DNA of 64,000 nucleotides, taken from the NCBI GenBank assembly GCA_902798425.1, contig CADBWR010000012.1:34008-98007 (forward strand), written 5' to 3'. Each line of letters begins with the position of its first letter. The first letter of the stretch is position 1. Position numbers and translations under genes: made by a program. The notes under the pieces were generated by a model. The model saw nothing but the letters and a program-made list of their open reading frames with translations, was not told the origin of the DNA and made no database searches. Origin of the DNA: an uncultured Bacteroidales bacterium (GTDB lineage: Bacteria > Bacteroidota > Bacteroidia > Bacteroidales > Bacteroidaceae). This document shows positions 25,767 through 34,829 of this stretch, piece by piece.

Positions 25767-26144
25767 ATGAAAAAAGTAATCAGTACGACAAAGGCACCTG
25801 CGGCCATAGGTCCTTATAGTCAGGCAATACAAGTTGGCAATCTCCTTTATACCTCTGGTCAGATTCCCATCGACCCTGCTACCAGTGTGTTTGTAGAAGG
25901 CGGTATCAAGGAACAAACCCGCCAGTCATTGCTCAACGTGAAAGCTATTCTCGAAGAAGCCGGACTTACGATGAACGACGTCGTAAAAACAACAGTCTTC
26001 ATGGCTGACATGAACGACTTTGCAGAAATGAACGCTGTTTATGCAGAGTTTTTCACAGAGCCATACCCTGCAAGATCTGCCGTTGCTGTAAAGACGTTAC
26101 CCAAAGGAGCATTGGTTGAAATTGAAGTCGTTGCGGGAGTATGA
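25767..26144 (+). CDS. ridA: RidA family reactive intermediate deaminase
   Basis: 125 residues, family length. Hydrolyses reactive enamine/imine intermediates such as 2-aminoacrylate released by PLP enzymes. Signatures: [30 protein letters not shown], the catalytic Arg in [20 protein letters not shown] and the C-terminal VEIEVVAGV. Its TGA overlaps the ATG of the next gene. Confidence 0.95.
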   Translation: MKKVISTTKAPAAIGPYSQAIQVGNLLYTSGQIPIDPATSVFVEGGIKEQTRQSLLNVKAILEEAGLTMNDVVKTTVFMADMNDFAEMNAVYAEFFTEPYPARSAVAVKTLPKGALVEIEVVAGV

Positions 26145-26644
26145 GAAAGAAGTTTTTCTTGTCATTATTAGGTCTCTGCCTTGTGTTGATGCTAAACGCT
26201 CAGAACGGCCTAAAGAAGGTCTATAACGAGGACATTAACCCCATCGAGCAGATAGACCATGCTGTATTGAAAGCCAAGACTGAAGGGAAGTTCGTCATCT
26301 GTCAGGTGGGTGGCAACTGGTGCCCCTGGTGCTTGCGGTTTGCAGACTTCATCACGAAAGACGCCACAATAAGCAATGTCATTGACGAAAGCTTTGTTTA
26401 TATCCACGTGAACTACAATCCCCGGAAATCTGAGGGAGAGAAAAAGGTGCAGTTGGCAAAGGCTATGCTGAAACGCCTTAATAATCCTGCACGTTTCGGA
26501 TTCCCAGTGTTTGTGGTGCTCGATGAAGAAGGCAGGGTCATCCACATTCAAGATTCGAGCTTTTTGGAAGAGGGACAAGGCTACAGCCAGGAGAAAGTGC
26601 TGCGCTTCTTCAAGAACTGGACTCCAAAAGCAGTGAAGCAATGA
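26141..26644 (+). CDS. Secreted thioredoxin-like protein
   Basis: 167 residues. Signal peptide (about 1-20, [19 protein letters not shown]). The thioredoxin fold has a CPWC-type active site in [14 protein letters not shown] (about 61-64), and a cis-Pro region [15 protein letters not shown]. The W-C-x-W-C-x-x-F form is typical of DUF255/thioredoxin_7 periplasmic proteins, which reduce or oxidise exported proteins. The start ATG overlaps the RidA stop. It converges with the M13 peptidase gene. Confidence 0.85.
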   Translation: MRKKFFLSLLGLCLVLMLNAQNGLKKVYNEDINPIEQIDHAVLKAKTEGKFVICQVGGNWCPWCLRFADFITKDATISNVIDESFVYIHVNYNPRKSEGEKKVQLAKAMLKRLNNPARFGFPVFVVLDEEGRVIHIQDSSFLEEGQGYSQEKVLRFFKNWTPKAVKQ

Positions 26645-26668
26645 TATAGAACTGTCCCCGTGATCTTT

Positions 26669-28552
26669 TTACCAAATATATGTCCTGCGCTTTGCAGGCA
26701 AGTATAGCAGGTGATTCTGATTGACGTTGTAGAGGTCGTACCATGAGTCAGTATTCATCACGACACCATTGACACGCAGACGGGCATGGGCGTGCACGTC
26801 GGTATATTTGAGGATTTCGAACGTGTTCTGCCCGTACTGGATGCACCAGAGGTGGGCATACGACTCATAGAATTTGCGAAGTTGCTCGTTGCGTGTCTCG
26901 CCAGTGAAGCCCTGTTGGTCCAGACGCTCCTGATAGGCGTCCAGTGCGGCGAGGAAGCCACCCTGGTCGGCGATATTCTCACCGAGTGTGCGCTTGCCGT
27001 CGCAGAAGAACAGCGGATCTCGCTCGGGGTCAAGCTCCAGCAAGTTGTAGGTGCTGACGAGGGTTTCGCTGCGCTCATTGAAGTTCATCCTGTCAGCCAC
27101 CGTCCACCAGTTCTTGCGTTGTCCATACTTGTCCCACTCGGCACCATTGTTGTCGAAGCCGTGGGTGAACTCGTGGCCAATGATGGTGAAGACGGCATAG
27201 GAGCAGGCCTCGCTGACATTGTCTGACGGCATGAGGGGCGGCAGGAGCATGGCGGGGTAAATGGTGATGGAGTTGTTGCTGGGCATATAGAGGGCATTGA
27301 CCAGTGTGAGGTCGGAGGGTATGGGGTCGCCGTTGGAGCTTTGCATAGAGCTCATCAGCATGTCGGTGAAGAGGTCGTCGGTACCCACGAGTTTAGCCGC
27401 CAGTAGGGCATTGGCAGTTTTCAGCCGGTGCAGCGCCTCTACCATCGTCTTGCAGTCGGTGATGGCGGGAAGGCACTCCTTATGCCACGTGTCGGGGTAG
27501 GCGACGTTCATACGGCAGTGGTTCAACTTGTCAATAGCATTGTTCTTGGTGGTCTCGCTCATCCAGTCGACGCGTGCAATACGCTTGCGCAAGGCTGCCT
27601 GGATTTCCTTGGTGATATTGACATACTTGTCCTTCATTTCCTGTGACAAGTATTTCTGCTGCAGATGGTATGAAATGACGTAGTTCAGCTCCAGTCGTGC
27701 ATCGTTGCGCAACGATTTCATCGTAGCCTGGTCCTCAGGCGACAGCCCCTTGTTGTATTCGGCCAGTCCTGCCTCGTCGGCATAGGCTTTATAAAGCAAT
27801 AAGGCGCTCTGCATCAGTTGATAGATATCGTCTATCGTGTAACTTTCCCAGAAAGTGGTCCACCGCAGGATTTCGATTTCTGACATATTCAACACGGCGG
27901 GGTCTATGCCCATTCCCTCGGCCACAAGTGCAATCGCCGTCTCCCCGCCTCCCGCTCTGTTTGCTGACAGGCTGCGGCGCTCCTGAGACTGCAGTTGCTC
28001 GATGTATTGCTGGGTGTTTCTCGAAGAACCAGGCAAAATGACGGCTTTTAGCTTGTCTTTGTCCCAGACAAGTGAGAGATTCACGACGTCGATGCCGTCC
28101 ATAAACATCTTACCGAGGGTGCGGTATGCCTCTTCCTTGGTGGTGGGTTTCTTATACTTCGCCATCTGTGCGATGATATAGTCGTTCGACTCCTTGGAGT
28201 AGTCGTGCATGTGGTCCATGAGTGTGTAGAAGCGGCTGATGTCGGGAACGCTCTTTGTCAGTTCCTGTACTCTTTCTTCCATTGCACCCTTGGTAGCATA
28301 AATTCCGCCGAGGTTCTTGGTAAAGTCGTCGGGAATAGGGTTTTTCTTCAGCCATGAGCCATTACAATAGTCATAAAAGCTGTCGCCAGGATTCACCGAG
28401 AGGTCCTTGTTGGCCGTGTATTCGTCAGGATATGGGTACGGGTCTGTCGCCGATGGTATCTCTGCGACATCATCCTTCGAACACGCGGTAAACAAACTCA
28501 AGCTACTGATAGCTAATAGGGTGACAACTCCAAAAACGTTATTTATCTTCAT
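26669..28552 (-). CDS. M13 family zinc metallopeptidase (lipoprotein)
   Basis: 627 residues from ATG 28552 (MKINNVFG); a longer frame upstream runs through the promoter and is rejected. Lipobox LSLFTACSKDD at about 14-24, so outer-membrane or periplasmic lipoprotein. The N-terminal M13 domain spans about 45-410; the catalytic part has the zinc motif IIGHEFTHGFDNNG (HExxH), GENIADQGGFLAALDAYQ (third ligand Glu and Asp) and the C-terminal NTDSWYDLYNVNQNH. Neprilysin-like enzymes cut short peptides; in gut Bacteroidales they are thought to feed amino acids and process peptides. Single-gene unit. Confidence 0.93.
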   Translation of the reverse strand: MKINNVFGVVTLLAISSLSLFTACSKDDVAEIPSATDPYPYPDEYTANKDLSVNPGDSFYDYCNGSWLKKNPIPDDFTKNLGGIYATKGAMEERVQELTKSVPDISRFYTLMDHMHDYSKESNDYIIAQMAKYKKPTTKEEAYRTLGKMFMDGIDVVNLSLVWDKDKLKAVILPGSSRNTQQYIEQLQSQERRSLSANRAGGGETAIALVAEGMGIDPAVLNMSEIEILRWTTFWESYTIDDIYQLMQSALLLYKAYADEAGLAEYNKGLSPEDQATMKSLRNDARLELNYVISYHLQQKYLSQEMKDKYVNITKEIQAALRKRIARVDWMSETTKNNAIDKLNHCRMNVAYPDTWHKECLPAITDCKTMVEALHRLKTANALLAAKLVGTDDLFTDMLMSSMQSSNGDPIPSDLTLVNALYMPSNNSITIYPAMLLPPLMPSDNVSEACSYAVFTIIGHEFTHGFDNNGAEWDKYGQRKNWWTVADRMNFNERSETLVSTYNLLELDPERDPLFFCDGKRTLGENIADQGGFLAALDAYQERLDQQGFTGETRNEQLRKFYESYAHLWCIQYGQNTFEILKYTDVHAHARLRVNGVVMNTDSWYDLYNVNQNHLLYLPAKRRTYIW

Positions 28553-28580
28553 TTTTATTCCTCTTTTGTCATATTTGTTG

Positions 28581-28588
28581 CAAAGATA
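28581..28588 (-). promoter_or_regulatory. Promoter -7 element for the M13 peptidase gene
   Basis: Minus strand TATCTTTG followed by C, 28 bases before the ATG. The -33 region falls at the end of msrA. Confidence 0.6.
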
Positions 28589-28607
28589 CTTCTGAGATAC
28601 CAAATAA

Positions 28608-29153
28608 TCACTTCTTCTCTTTTGCCTTCTTTGCAAACTCGAATAAAGCGAGAGGCAGATGGCAGTAGCCATCTGGATTCTTGTCTAGATAGTCCTGATG
28701 GTATTCTTCAGCCGTGTAGAAGTTCTGCAGAGGCAGTTTTTCCACTACTAAAGGCTGTTCATAGTTCTTCTGCTCTTCGGCAAAGACCTTCTCGATGACA
28801 GGCAGATCTGCTGGATCTGTGTAATAAACACCAGTGCGATAGCGAGTGCCTTCATCGTGTCCCTGCTTGTTCAGACTCGTCGGATCGATGGCCTTGAAAA
28901 ACATCTGCAGCAAGAATTCAAGACTGACCACATCAGGATAGAACCTTACAAAAACCGTTTCGGCAAAACCTGTCTGGTCGGTATACACCTCCTTATAGGT
29001 CGGATTCTCCGTGTGTCCATTGGCAAAGCCCACTTCCGTCATGGCCACACCCTCCATCTGCTTGAAGTAATGTTCTGTTCCCCAAAAACAGCCACCAGCA
29101 AGATAGATATCCTTGGTGGGTTTCGTTTCCAACTTATCTTCTGTCGTTTTCAT
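28608..29153 (-). CDS. msrA: Peptide methionine-S-sulfoxide reductase
   Basis: 181 residues. Reduces methionine sulfoxide in proteins. The catalytic Cys is in AGGCFWGTEHYFKQMEGV (about 20-37), with GFANGHTENPTYKEVYTDQT and HDEGTRYRTGVYYT typical of MsrA; the C-terminal YHQDYLDKNPDGYCHLPLAL has the partner Cys region. No signal peptide, so cytoplasmic. It is divergent from the ZIP transporter; their promoters flank a shared palindrome. Confidence 0.95.
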   Translation of the reverse strand: MKTTEDKLETKPTKDIYLAGGCFWGTEHYFKQMEGVAMTEVGFANGHTENPTYKEVYTDQTGFAETVFVRFYPDVVSLEFLLQMFFKAIDPTSLNKQGHDEGTRYRTGVYYTDPADLPVIEKVFAEEQKNYEQPLVVEKLPLQNFYTAEEYHQDYLDKNPDGYCHLPLALFEFAKKAKEKK

Positions 29154-29181
29154 CGTTTTATTACTATGTTCTAAGCGACTG

Positions 29182-29239
29182 CAAAAATACTCATTTTCCG
29201 TCAGAAATGAGTATTTTTCCTTTTTTTTGTGTAATTTTG
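29182..29239. promoter_or_regulatory. Divergent msrA/ZIP promoters sharing a 14-base palindrome
   Basis: The msrA -7 (minus strand TATTTTTG, 29189-29182) and the ZIP -7 (TAATTTTG, 29232-29239) flank the perfect inverted repeat AAAAATACTCATTT (29183-29196) / AAATGAGTATTTTT (29205-29218) with an 8-base centre. The left arm covers the msrA -7; the right arm covers the -33 region of the ZIP promoter. An operator controlling both genes is the simplest reading. Confidence 0.7.
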
Positions 29240-29281
29240 TCCCAAAATTGACAATACCTTATAAAAAAAAGCATCCAGCGC

Positions 29282-30058
29282 ATGACTCTAATTATCGGTT
29301 TGCTCATCCCCCTCTTGGGAACCATGCTCGGTGCAGCATTCGTCTTCTTCATGAAAGACGACCTGTCGCCCCGAGTACAGAAGACACTGTTGGGCTTTGC
29401 CTCTGGCGTGATGGTGGCGGCATCAGTATGGTCGTTGCTGATACCCGCCATGGAGATGGTGGCAGACAGTGGCAAATGGAGCGTACTGCCAGCAGCCGCA
29501 GGATTTCTGTTGGGCATCTTCTTCCTGTTAGCACTCGACGAACTGACCCCACACCTTCATGTAGGTTCTGACGCACCAGAAGGTCCCCGATCACGACTGT
29601 CACGCACCGCTATGCTAGCACTGGCTGTCACTATTCATAACCTACCAGAAGGCATGGCCGTCGGCGTCGTGTTTGCAGGAGCTGAGCAGGGGGCCGCAGG
29701 ACTGTCCATTGCTTCGGCAGTAGCAGTATCGTTGGGTATCGCCATCCAGAACATTCCCGAAGGAGCCATCATCTCCATGCCCATGCGTGCAGAGGGCAAC
29801 TCTAAGTGGCGCTCATTCCTGATAGGCAGTCTGAGCGGTGCTGTTGAACCTGCAGGAGCTGTTGCCGTCTTGTTGCTGGCCTCGCTGTTGATGCCCGTCA
29901 TGCCCTATATGCTGGCCTTTGCTGCAGGAGCCATGTTCTACGTTGTCGTTGAAGAACTCATCCCCGAGGCCTCCAACGGTCAGCACTCCAACCTCAGCAC
30001 CATCGGCTTTGCCGTCGGTTTTGTGCTGATGATGGTACTCGACGTGGTGATGGGCTGA
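29282..30058 (+). CDS. ZIP family metal transporter
   Basis: 258 residues, eight hydrophobic segments. The metal-binding pair in TM4 and TM5 is visible: AVTIHNLPEGMAVGVVFAG and GIAIQNIPEGAIISMPMRA, as in ZupT-like proteins; the central loop holds DELTPHLHVGSD. Imports zinc and perhaps iron, manganese or other divalent metals across the inner membrane. Co-control with msrA through the palindrome would link metal supply to oxidative damage. It converges with the AraC gene. Confidence 0.93.
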   Translation: MTLIIGLLIPLLGTMLGAAFVFFMKDDLSPRVQKTLLGFASGVMVAASVWSLLIPAMEMVADSGKWSVLPAAAGFLLGIFFLLALDELTPHLHVGSDAPEGPRSRLSRTAMLALAVTIHNLPEGMAVGVVFAGAEQGAAGLSIASAVAVSLGIAIQNIPEGAIISMPMRAEGNSKWRSFLIGSLSGAVEPAGAVAVLLLASLLMPVMPYMLAFAAGAMFYVVVEELIPEASNGQHSNLSTIGFAVGFVLMMVLDVVMG

Positions 30059-30079
30059 TTCGAAACCTTCTTGGACAAG

Positions 30080-30982
30080 TTACAGACTCTGGCGATACTC
30101 TTTGGGAGTCATGCCCGTGAGTCGACGGAAGTACTTGGCGAAGAAGGCAGGATTGGAAAAATGGAAATCATAGGCTATCTGCGCTGCACTCTTATCGGTG
30201 TGGCGCAGTTCTATTTTGATGCGGGTGACTAGAGCCCTGTCTATCCAGTCCTTGGCAGTGGTGCCACTGGTCTGGCGCACAATAGTGCCCAGATAGCGCT
30301 GTGTGAGACACATACGGTCAGCGTAGTAAGCCAATTGGTGGTGCTCGTTGCAATGCTGGTTCACCAACTGTAGAAAGCGGTCGAAGATGGTCTGTTCGCG
30401 TGAACGAGTGGCCAATAGCTGGTCAGCCTGCTGGTGGTAGAGCTTGTTATAATGCTGCATCAAGGCGGCCACGAGGGCTGTGGCGGTAGGACGGTAATAG
30501 TCGGTTTGGTGGACAAGGTGCCAGAGGGCATCGAAGATATGACATGCCGTCAAGGCGTCACCCTCAGAGACTGGCAGTTGGAAGTCGCGCACCTGGCCCA
30601 TGAATGCCGACGGCATCTGTTCTTGGGCAAACGGCATGGGAAACTGTGAAAAGAGGGCCATGCCGTAAATCTCAAGGTCAGGAGAAAAGCGGATAGGATT
30701 GATAATAGTACCTGGACCGATATAGACGAGCGTGCCAGCGCTGACATGGCGATCCTGCAAATTGAAGTTCACGTCGCCCTCACCTCGGGTGATGATGCCA
30801 AAGCGGTGGTCATTGATGATAAAAGGTGTGGCCTGCTGGATTATCAGTTGGAACACACGAGAATCGCCATGAACCATTATCAGCTCGTTGCTGAAATATA
30901 TGCAGTCGCGAATTTCGTCATAGTGCGAGGAAAGGATTTCCTTCATCCTCCATAGGTCCATCAGTTTCGGTTTCTTGTCCAT
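30080..30982 (-). CDS. AraC family transcriptional regulator
   Basis: 300 residues from ATG 30982; the frame runs further upstream through the promoter and is rejected. The N-terminal ~180 residues form a cupin-like sensing domain (IYFSNELIMVHGDSRVFQL, FGIITRGEGDVNFN). The C-terminal HTH_18 domain has YYADRMCLTQRYLGTIVRQT and IAYDFHFSNPAFFAKYFRRL, then GMTPKEYR, standard for AraC. It is divergent from the tolC-type efflux operon with 167 bases between and is probably its activator; the inducer is unknown. Confidence 0.93.
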   Translation of the reverse strand: MDKKPKLMDLWRMKEILSSHYDEIRDCIYFSNELIMVHGDSRVFQLIIQQATPFIINDHRFGIITRGEGDVNFNLQDRHVSAGTLVYIGPGTIINPIRFSPDLEIYGMALFSQFPMPFAQEQMPSAFMGQVRDFQLPVSEGDALTACHIFDALWHLVHQTDYYRPTATALVAALMQHYNKLYHQQADQLLATRSREQTIFDRFLQLVNQHCNEHHQLAYYADRMCLTQRYLGTIVRQTSGTTAKDWIDRALVTRIKIELRHTDKSAAQIAYDFHFSNPAFFAKYFRRLTGMTPKEYRQSL

Positions 30983-31014
30983 CGTTTCTGTTCTTTTATG
31001 CCAAGATTTGGTGG

Positions 31015-31022
31015 CAAAGATA
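31015..31022 (-). promoter_or_regulatory. Promoter -7 element for the AraC regulator
   Basis: Minus strand TATCTTTG followed by C, 32 bases before the start codon. Confidence 0.55.
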
Positions 31023-31119
31023 ATAAATTCCAACGGATTAAAATACTTTTCATGCAGAAATCGTACAAAAAGAATATTTTTGTATGCTAATGGATAACGT
31101 GAGATGGAACAAAAGGGCG

Positions 31120-31127
31120 TACCTTTG
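31120..31127 (+). promoter_or_regulatory. Promoter -7 element for the efflux operon
   Basis: TACCTTTG followed by C, 22 bases before the ATG at 31150. No TTG at the expected -33 distance, which fits an activator-dependent promoter. Confidence 0.65.
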
Positions 31128-31149
31128 CACCACGAAATCAATAACAACT

Positions 31150-32430
31150 ATGAATAAGAGAAAGATTATGTTGAGCCTTGTGATGCTTCCAACAGCAATA
31201 ATGGCTCAGACATTGGAAGAGTGCCAGCAGGCTGCAGAACGTAACTACCCGTTAATCAAACAGTATGGCCTCATTGAGAAGACGACGCAACTGACGGTTG
31301 CCAACATCCAGAAAGGCTGGCTACCACAGGTGTCGGCATCGGCACAGGCTACGTATCAGAGTGATGTCATGTCGTGGCCTGACCAGATGAAGACGATGAT
31401 GACTGGTATGGGCACCGACATGAAGGGGCTGACTAAAGACCAGTATCGTGTGGGAATCGATGTCAACCAGACCCTCTTCGACGGTGGTGTCATCAGCAGT
31501 CAGAAGGCGATAGCCCGTCAGCAGGGGAAGGTGCAGGAAGCGCAGACAGAGGTTCAGTTATATAATGTTCGTAAGCGCGTGAACGAGATGTATTTCTCGT
31601 TGCTGATGCTCGACGAACAGATTGTGCTGAACCACGACATGCAGGAATTGCTGGCTGGCAACGAGCGAAAACTGCAAGCGATGGTGAAGAGCGGAACGGC
31701 TGCCGAGAGCGATTGGCAGAGCGTGAAGGCCGAACGTCTGAAAGTGATGCAGCAGGCCACCAGTCTGGAGTCGCAGAAACGGATGCTAACAATGATGCTA
31801 AGCACGTTCTGCGGGATTGAAACCAACATCATACAAAAACCGCTAGTGAAGGCAGAGAACGGAGAACTGATGTCTGAGAACCATCGTCCGGAACTGCGGG
31901 CATTGGATGCACAGATTGGACTGCTCAATGCGCAGGAAAAGGCACTGAACGCTGCGCTGATGCCTAAACTCGGTGTATTCGCTCAGGGCTACTACGGCTA
32001 TCCTGGACTGAACATGTTTGAGGACATGATGTCGCACAAGTGGAGTCTGAATGGCATCATTGGTGCTCGTCTTACCTGGAATATCGGTGCACTCTACACA
32101 CGCAAGAACGACAAGGCGAAGCTACAGCTGCAGCGCGACCTGACAGAGTCGAACCGCGAGGTATTTCTCTTCAACAACCGTATGGAACAGCTGCAGCAGA
32201 GCGAGGAAATCAGCCGCTATAAGCAACTGATGAATGACGACGCAGAGATTATCTACCTGCGCGCTGCAGTCCGCAAAGCCGCAGAGTCTAAACTCTCTCA
32301 TGGTATCATCGACGTGAACGACCTGCTTCGCGAAATCAATCAGGAGAATGCTGCCCGCGTACAGCAGTCGATTCACGAGATTGAGATGCTGAAAGAGATA
32401 TACGACAACAAAATTACCACGAACAATTAA
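31150..32430 (+). CDS. TolC-like outer membrane efflux protein
   Basis: 426 residues from ATG 31150; the longer frame crosses the -7 element. Signal peptide (about 1-20, ending AIMAQ). Two OEP repeats: LEECQQAAERNYPLIKQYGL (about 22-41) and the second half beginning near NHRPELRALDAQIGLLNAQE. Long helical regions between, as in the TolC tunnel. It forms the outer-membrane exit of a tripartite exporter with the downstream HlyD and ABC-2 genes. First gene of the operon. Confidence 0.93.
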   Translation: MNKRKIMLSLVMLPTAIMAQTLEECQQAAERNYPLIKQYGLIEKTTQLTVANIQKGWLPQVSASAQATYQSDVMSWPDQMKTMMTGMGTDMKGLTKDQYRVGIDVNQTLFDGGVISSQKAIARQQGKVQEAQTEVQLYNVRKRVNEMYFSLLMLDEQIVLNHDMQELLAGNERKLQAMVKSGTAAESDWQSVKAERLKVMQQATSLESQKRMLTMMLSTFCGIETNIIQKPLVKAENGELMSENHRPELRALDAQIGLLNAQEKALNAALMPKLGVFAQGYYGYPGLNMFEDMMSHKWSLNGIIGARLTWNIGALYTRKNDKAKLQLQRDLTESNREVFLFNNRMEQLQQSEEISRYKQLMNDDAEIIYLRAAVRKAAESKLSHGIIDVNDLLREINQENAARVQQSIHEIEMLKEIYDNKITTNN

Positions 32431-32442
32431 AACAAACAAAAT

Positions 32443-33333
32443 ATGAGAAAGATATTAGCACTGGCAAGCATAGTACTGATGATGGCCGCTTGCGGAAACA
32501 ACGAGAAAACATATGATGCTACAGGTACGTTTGAGGCTACGGAAACCACCGTATTTGCCGAGCAGAGCGGAGCACTCTTGATGTTTAATGTCAACGAGGG
32601 TGACTCTCTGCCTATGGGGTGCGAAGTAGGACTCATCGACACTACACAAACCTGGCTGAAGATTCAGCAGTTGGGTGCAACAAAGGAAGTATACCAGAGT
32701 CAGAAGCCCGATATGGAACGCCAGATTGCTGCCACACGCCAGCAGTTGGCGAAGGCGCAGCAGGACGAGCAGCGCTATCGTGAACTGGTGACCGACGGAG
32801 CCGCTCCCTCGAAGATGCTCGACGATGCCGCCAGTCAGGTGAAGGTGCTACAGCGACAGCTCGACGCACAGATCTCGTCGCTATCGACCAGCACAAAAGC
32901 ACTGGATAAGCAGACCGCTGCTGCCAACGTGCAGATAGACCAGTTGCGCGACATGCTGCGCAAGTGTCATGTGGTAACACCTGCCAAAGGCACCGTTCTC
33001 GAGAAATATGTGGAACGTGGCGAGTTCGTCAGCGTTGGCAAACCGCTGTTCAAGATGGCAGATACGCAGGATATGCACCTGCGTGCATACGTCACCTCGG
33101 CTCAACTACAGAACATCCAGTTGGGCCAGAAGATAAAGGTATTTGCCGACTATGGCGACAACCAGAGGAAGGAGTATGACGGCACCATCTCGTGGATTTC
33201 CTCGCGCTCGGAGTTTACGCCTAAGACCATCCTCACTGATGACGAACGTGCTGACCTGGTGTATGCCGTGAAGATTGCCATCAAGAACGACGGTTTCGTG
33301 AAGATGGGGATGTACGGTGAAGCCAAATTCTAA
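32443..33333 (+). CDS. HlyD/membrane-fusion protein of the efflux operon
   Basis: 296 residues. Lipoprotein-type N-terminus (LASIVLMMAACGNN). Barrel-sandwich hybrid lipoyl half GTFEATETTVFAEQSGALLM, VNEGDSLPMGCEVGLIDTT (about 25-65), alpha-helical hairpin (about 75-165, QQLAKAQQDEQRYRELVTDG), second lipoyl half VVTPAKGTVLEKYVERGEFV, and beta-barrel domain with LGQKIKVFADYGD. Bridges the inner-membrane ABC permeases and the TolC-like channel. Matches the YbhG-type adaptor of YbhFSR systems. Confidence 0.92.
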   Translation: MRKILALASIVLMMAACGNNEKTYDATGTFEATETTVFAEQSGALLMFNVNEGDSLPMGCEVGLIDTTQTWLKIQQLGATKEVYQSQKPDMERQIAATRQQLAKAQQDEQRYRELVTDGAAPSKMLDDAASQVKVLQRQLDAQISSLSTSTKALDKQTAAANVQIDQLRDMLRKCHVVTPAKGTVLEKYVERGEFVSVGKPLFKMADTQDMHLRAYVTSAQLQNIQLGQKIKVFADYGDNQRKEYDGTISWISSRSEFTPKTILTDDERADLVYAVKIAIKNDGFVKMGMYGEAKF

Positions 33334-33353
33334 TTGAAAATTGAGAATTGACT
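33333..33353. repeat. AATTGAGAATTG-type repeat between hlyD and the ATPase gene
   Basis: AATTGAAAATTGAGAATTGA lies between the stop of hlyD and the ATG at 33354. Confidence 0.5.
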
Positions 33354-34817
33354 ATGATGAATGCCATTGATGTAAAGAACGTCAGCAAGAGCTACGGCAA
33401 GGTGCAGGCACTCAGCGATGTGTCGTTTGCTGTCGCCAAGGGCGAGGTGTTCGGCCTCATCGGTCCTGACGGCGCCGGCAAGACATCGATGTTCCGCATT
33501 CTCTGCTCGCTGCTGTTGCCAGAGACGGGAATGGCAAGCGTTGACGGCTTCGATGTGGTAAAGCAGATGCGCGAGGTGCGTTGCCGGGTAGGCTATATGC
33601 CGGGCAAATTCTCGCTTTATCAAGATTTGACTATTGAGGAGAATCTGAACTTCTTCGCTACGCTGTTTGGCACCACCGTCGAGGAGGGCTACGACTCGAT
33701 AAAGGCCATCTACTCGCAGATAGAGCGCTTCAAAGACCGCAAGGCAGGAGCGCTATCGGGTGGTATGAAACAGAAACTAGCCCTGTCGTGTGCACTGGTA
33801 CACCAACCAAGCGTACTCTTCCTCGACGAACCGACTACGGGTGTTGACCCCGTAAGCCGCAAGGAGTTCTGGGAGATGCTCCTGATGTTGAAGGAGCGCG
33901 GCATCACCATCGTGGCCTCTACGCCCTATCTTGACGAGGTGCGCTGTTGTGAGCGGGTGGCATTTCTTGACCAAGGGAAGATAAGAGGCATTGACACTCC
34001 TGAGGTTATCCTCGACCGCTTTAAGGACGTCTTCAATCCTCCTGGCATTGAGCACGAGAAAACCACGGAGACAAAAGACGAGAATGTGATTGAGGTCTCG
34101 CACTTAGTAAAGGCCTTCGGTTCGTTCCATGCCGTTGATGATATCAGTTTCTCGGTGAAGCAAAGCGAGATATTCGGTTTCCTTGGTGCCAACGGTGCGG
34201 GCAAGACCACTGCCATGCACATGCTAACGGGTCTGAACCAGCCAACCAGCGGCACAGGCACCGTGGTGGGCTACGACATCCGCACGCAGCATGAAGAGAT
34301 CAAGAAGCATATCGGTTACATGTCGCAGAAGTTCTCGCTCTACGAAGACCTGACGGTAGCAGAGAATATCCGTCTCTTTGCTGGCATCTACGGCATGAAA
34401 AGTGAAGAGATAAGAGTGAAGAGTGAAGAATTGCTGCGCCGTCTCAAGTTCGAGGACCATCGAGACGACTTAGTAGGTTCTTTGCCATTGGGTTGGAAAC
34501 AGAAGCTGGCCTTCTCCGTGTCCATCTTCCACGAGCCCGGCGTGGTGTTCCTCGACGAACCCACGGGTGGTGTCGACCCTGCTACACGCCGCCAGTTCTG
34601 GGAACTCATCTACGACGCTGCCGCACGCGGCATTACCGTCTTCGTGACTACCCACTATATGGACGAGGCTGAATACTGCGACCGTATCTCCATTATGGTG
34701 GACGGTAAAATCAGTGCCCTCGGCACACCGGACGAACTAAAGGAGCGATTCCACCAGCCCGACATGGACCACGTCTTTACCTATCTGGCCCGACAGGCAA
34801 CAAGAAGCAGCGATTAA
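33354..34817 (+). CDS. Fused double ABC ATPase (YbhF-like)
   Basis: 487 residues from ATG 33354. Two nucleotide-binding domains in one chain. First: Walker A GPDGAGKTS (about 38), signature LSGGMKQKLALS, Walker B VLFLDEPTTGVDPVSR. Second: Walker A GANGAGKTT (about 282), degenerate signature VGSLPLGWKQKLAFS in place of LSGG, Walker B VVFLDEPTGGVDPATR. The organisation matches YbhF of drug/cation ABC-2 exporters. Between the second Walker A and signature, residues about 349-360 (MKSEEIRVKSEELL) arise from an AGTGAAGAG repeat. The first Walker A has Asp at position three (GPDGAGK). Confidence 0.92.
   Translation: MMNAIDVKNVSKSYGKVQALSDVSFAVAKGEVFGLIGPDGAGKTSMFRILCSLLLPETGMASVDGFDVVKQMREVRCRVGYMPGKFSLYQDLTIEENLNFFATLFGTTVEEGYDSIKAIYSQIERFKDRKAGALSGGMKQKLALSCALVHQPSVLFLDEPTTGVDPVSRKEFWEMLLMLKERGITIVASTPYLDEVRCCERVAFLDQGKIRGIDTPEVILDRFKDVFNPPGIEHEKTTETKDENVIEVSHLVKAFGSFHAVDDISFSVKQSEIFGFLGANGAGKTTAMHMLTGLNQPTSGTGTVVGYDIRTQHEEIKKHIGYMSQKFSLYEDLTVAENIRLFAGIYGMKSEEIRVKSEELLRRLKFEDHRDDLVGSLPLGWKQKLAFSVSIFHEPGVVFLDEPTGGVDPATRRQFWELIYDAAARGITVFVTTHYMDEAEYCDRISIMVDGKISALGTPDELKERFHQPDMDHVFTYLARQATRSSD
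34398..34430 (+). repeat. In-frame AGTGAAGAG repeat in the ABC ATPase gene
   Basis: AAAAGTGAAGAGATAAGAGT followed by GAAGAGTGAAGAA, encoding KSEEIRVKSEE. Same unit as at the end of the GT9 gene (GTGAAGAGTGAATAG) and at 7901-7925. Confidence 0.6.
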
Positions 34818-34829
34818 TTATGAAACGTT

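Noticed and set aside
29183-29218. Palindrome followed by T-rich DNA as an intrinsic terminator
   Set aside because: Both neighbouring genes are transcribed away from it, so nothing would be terminated there; an operator fits better.
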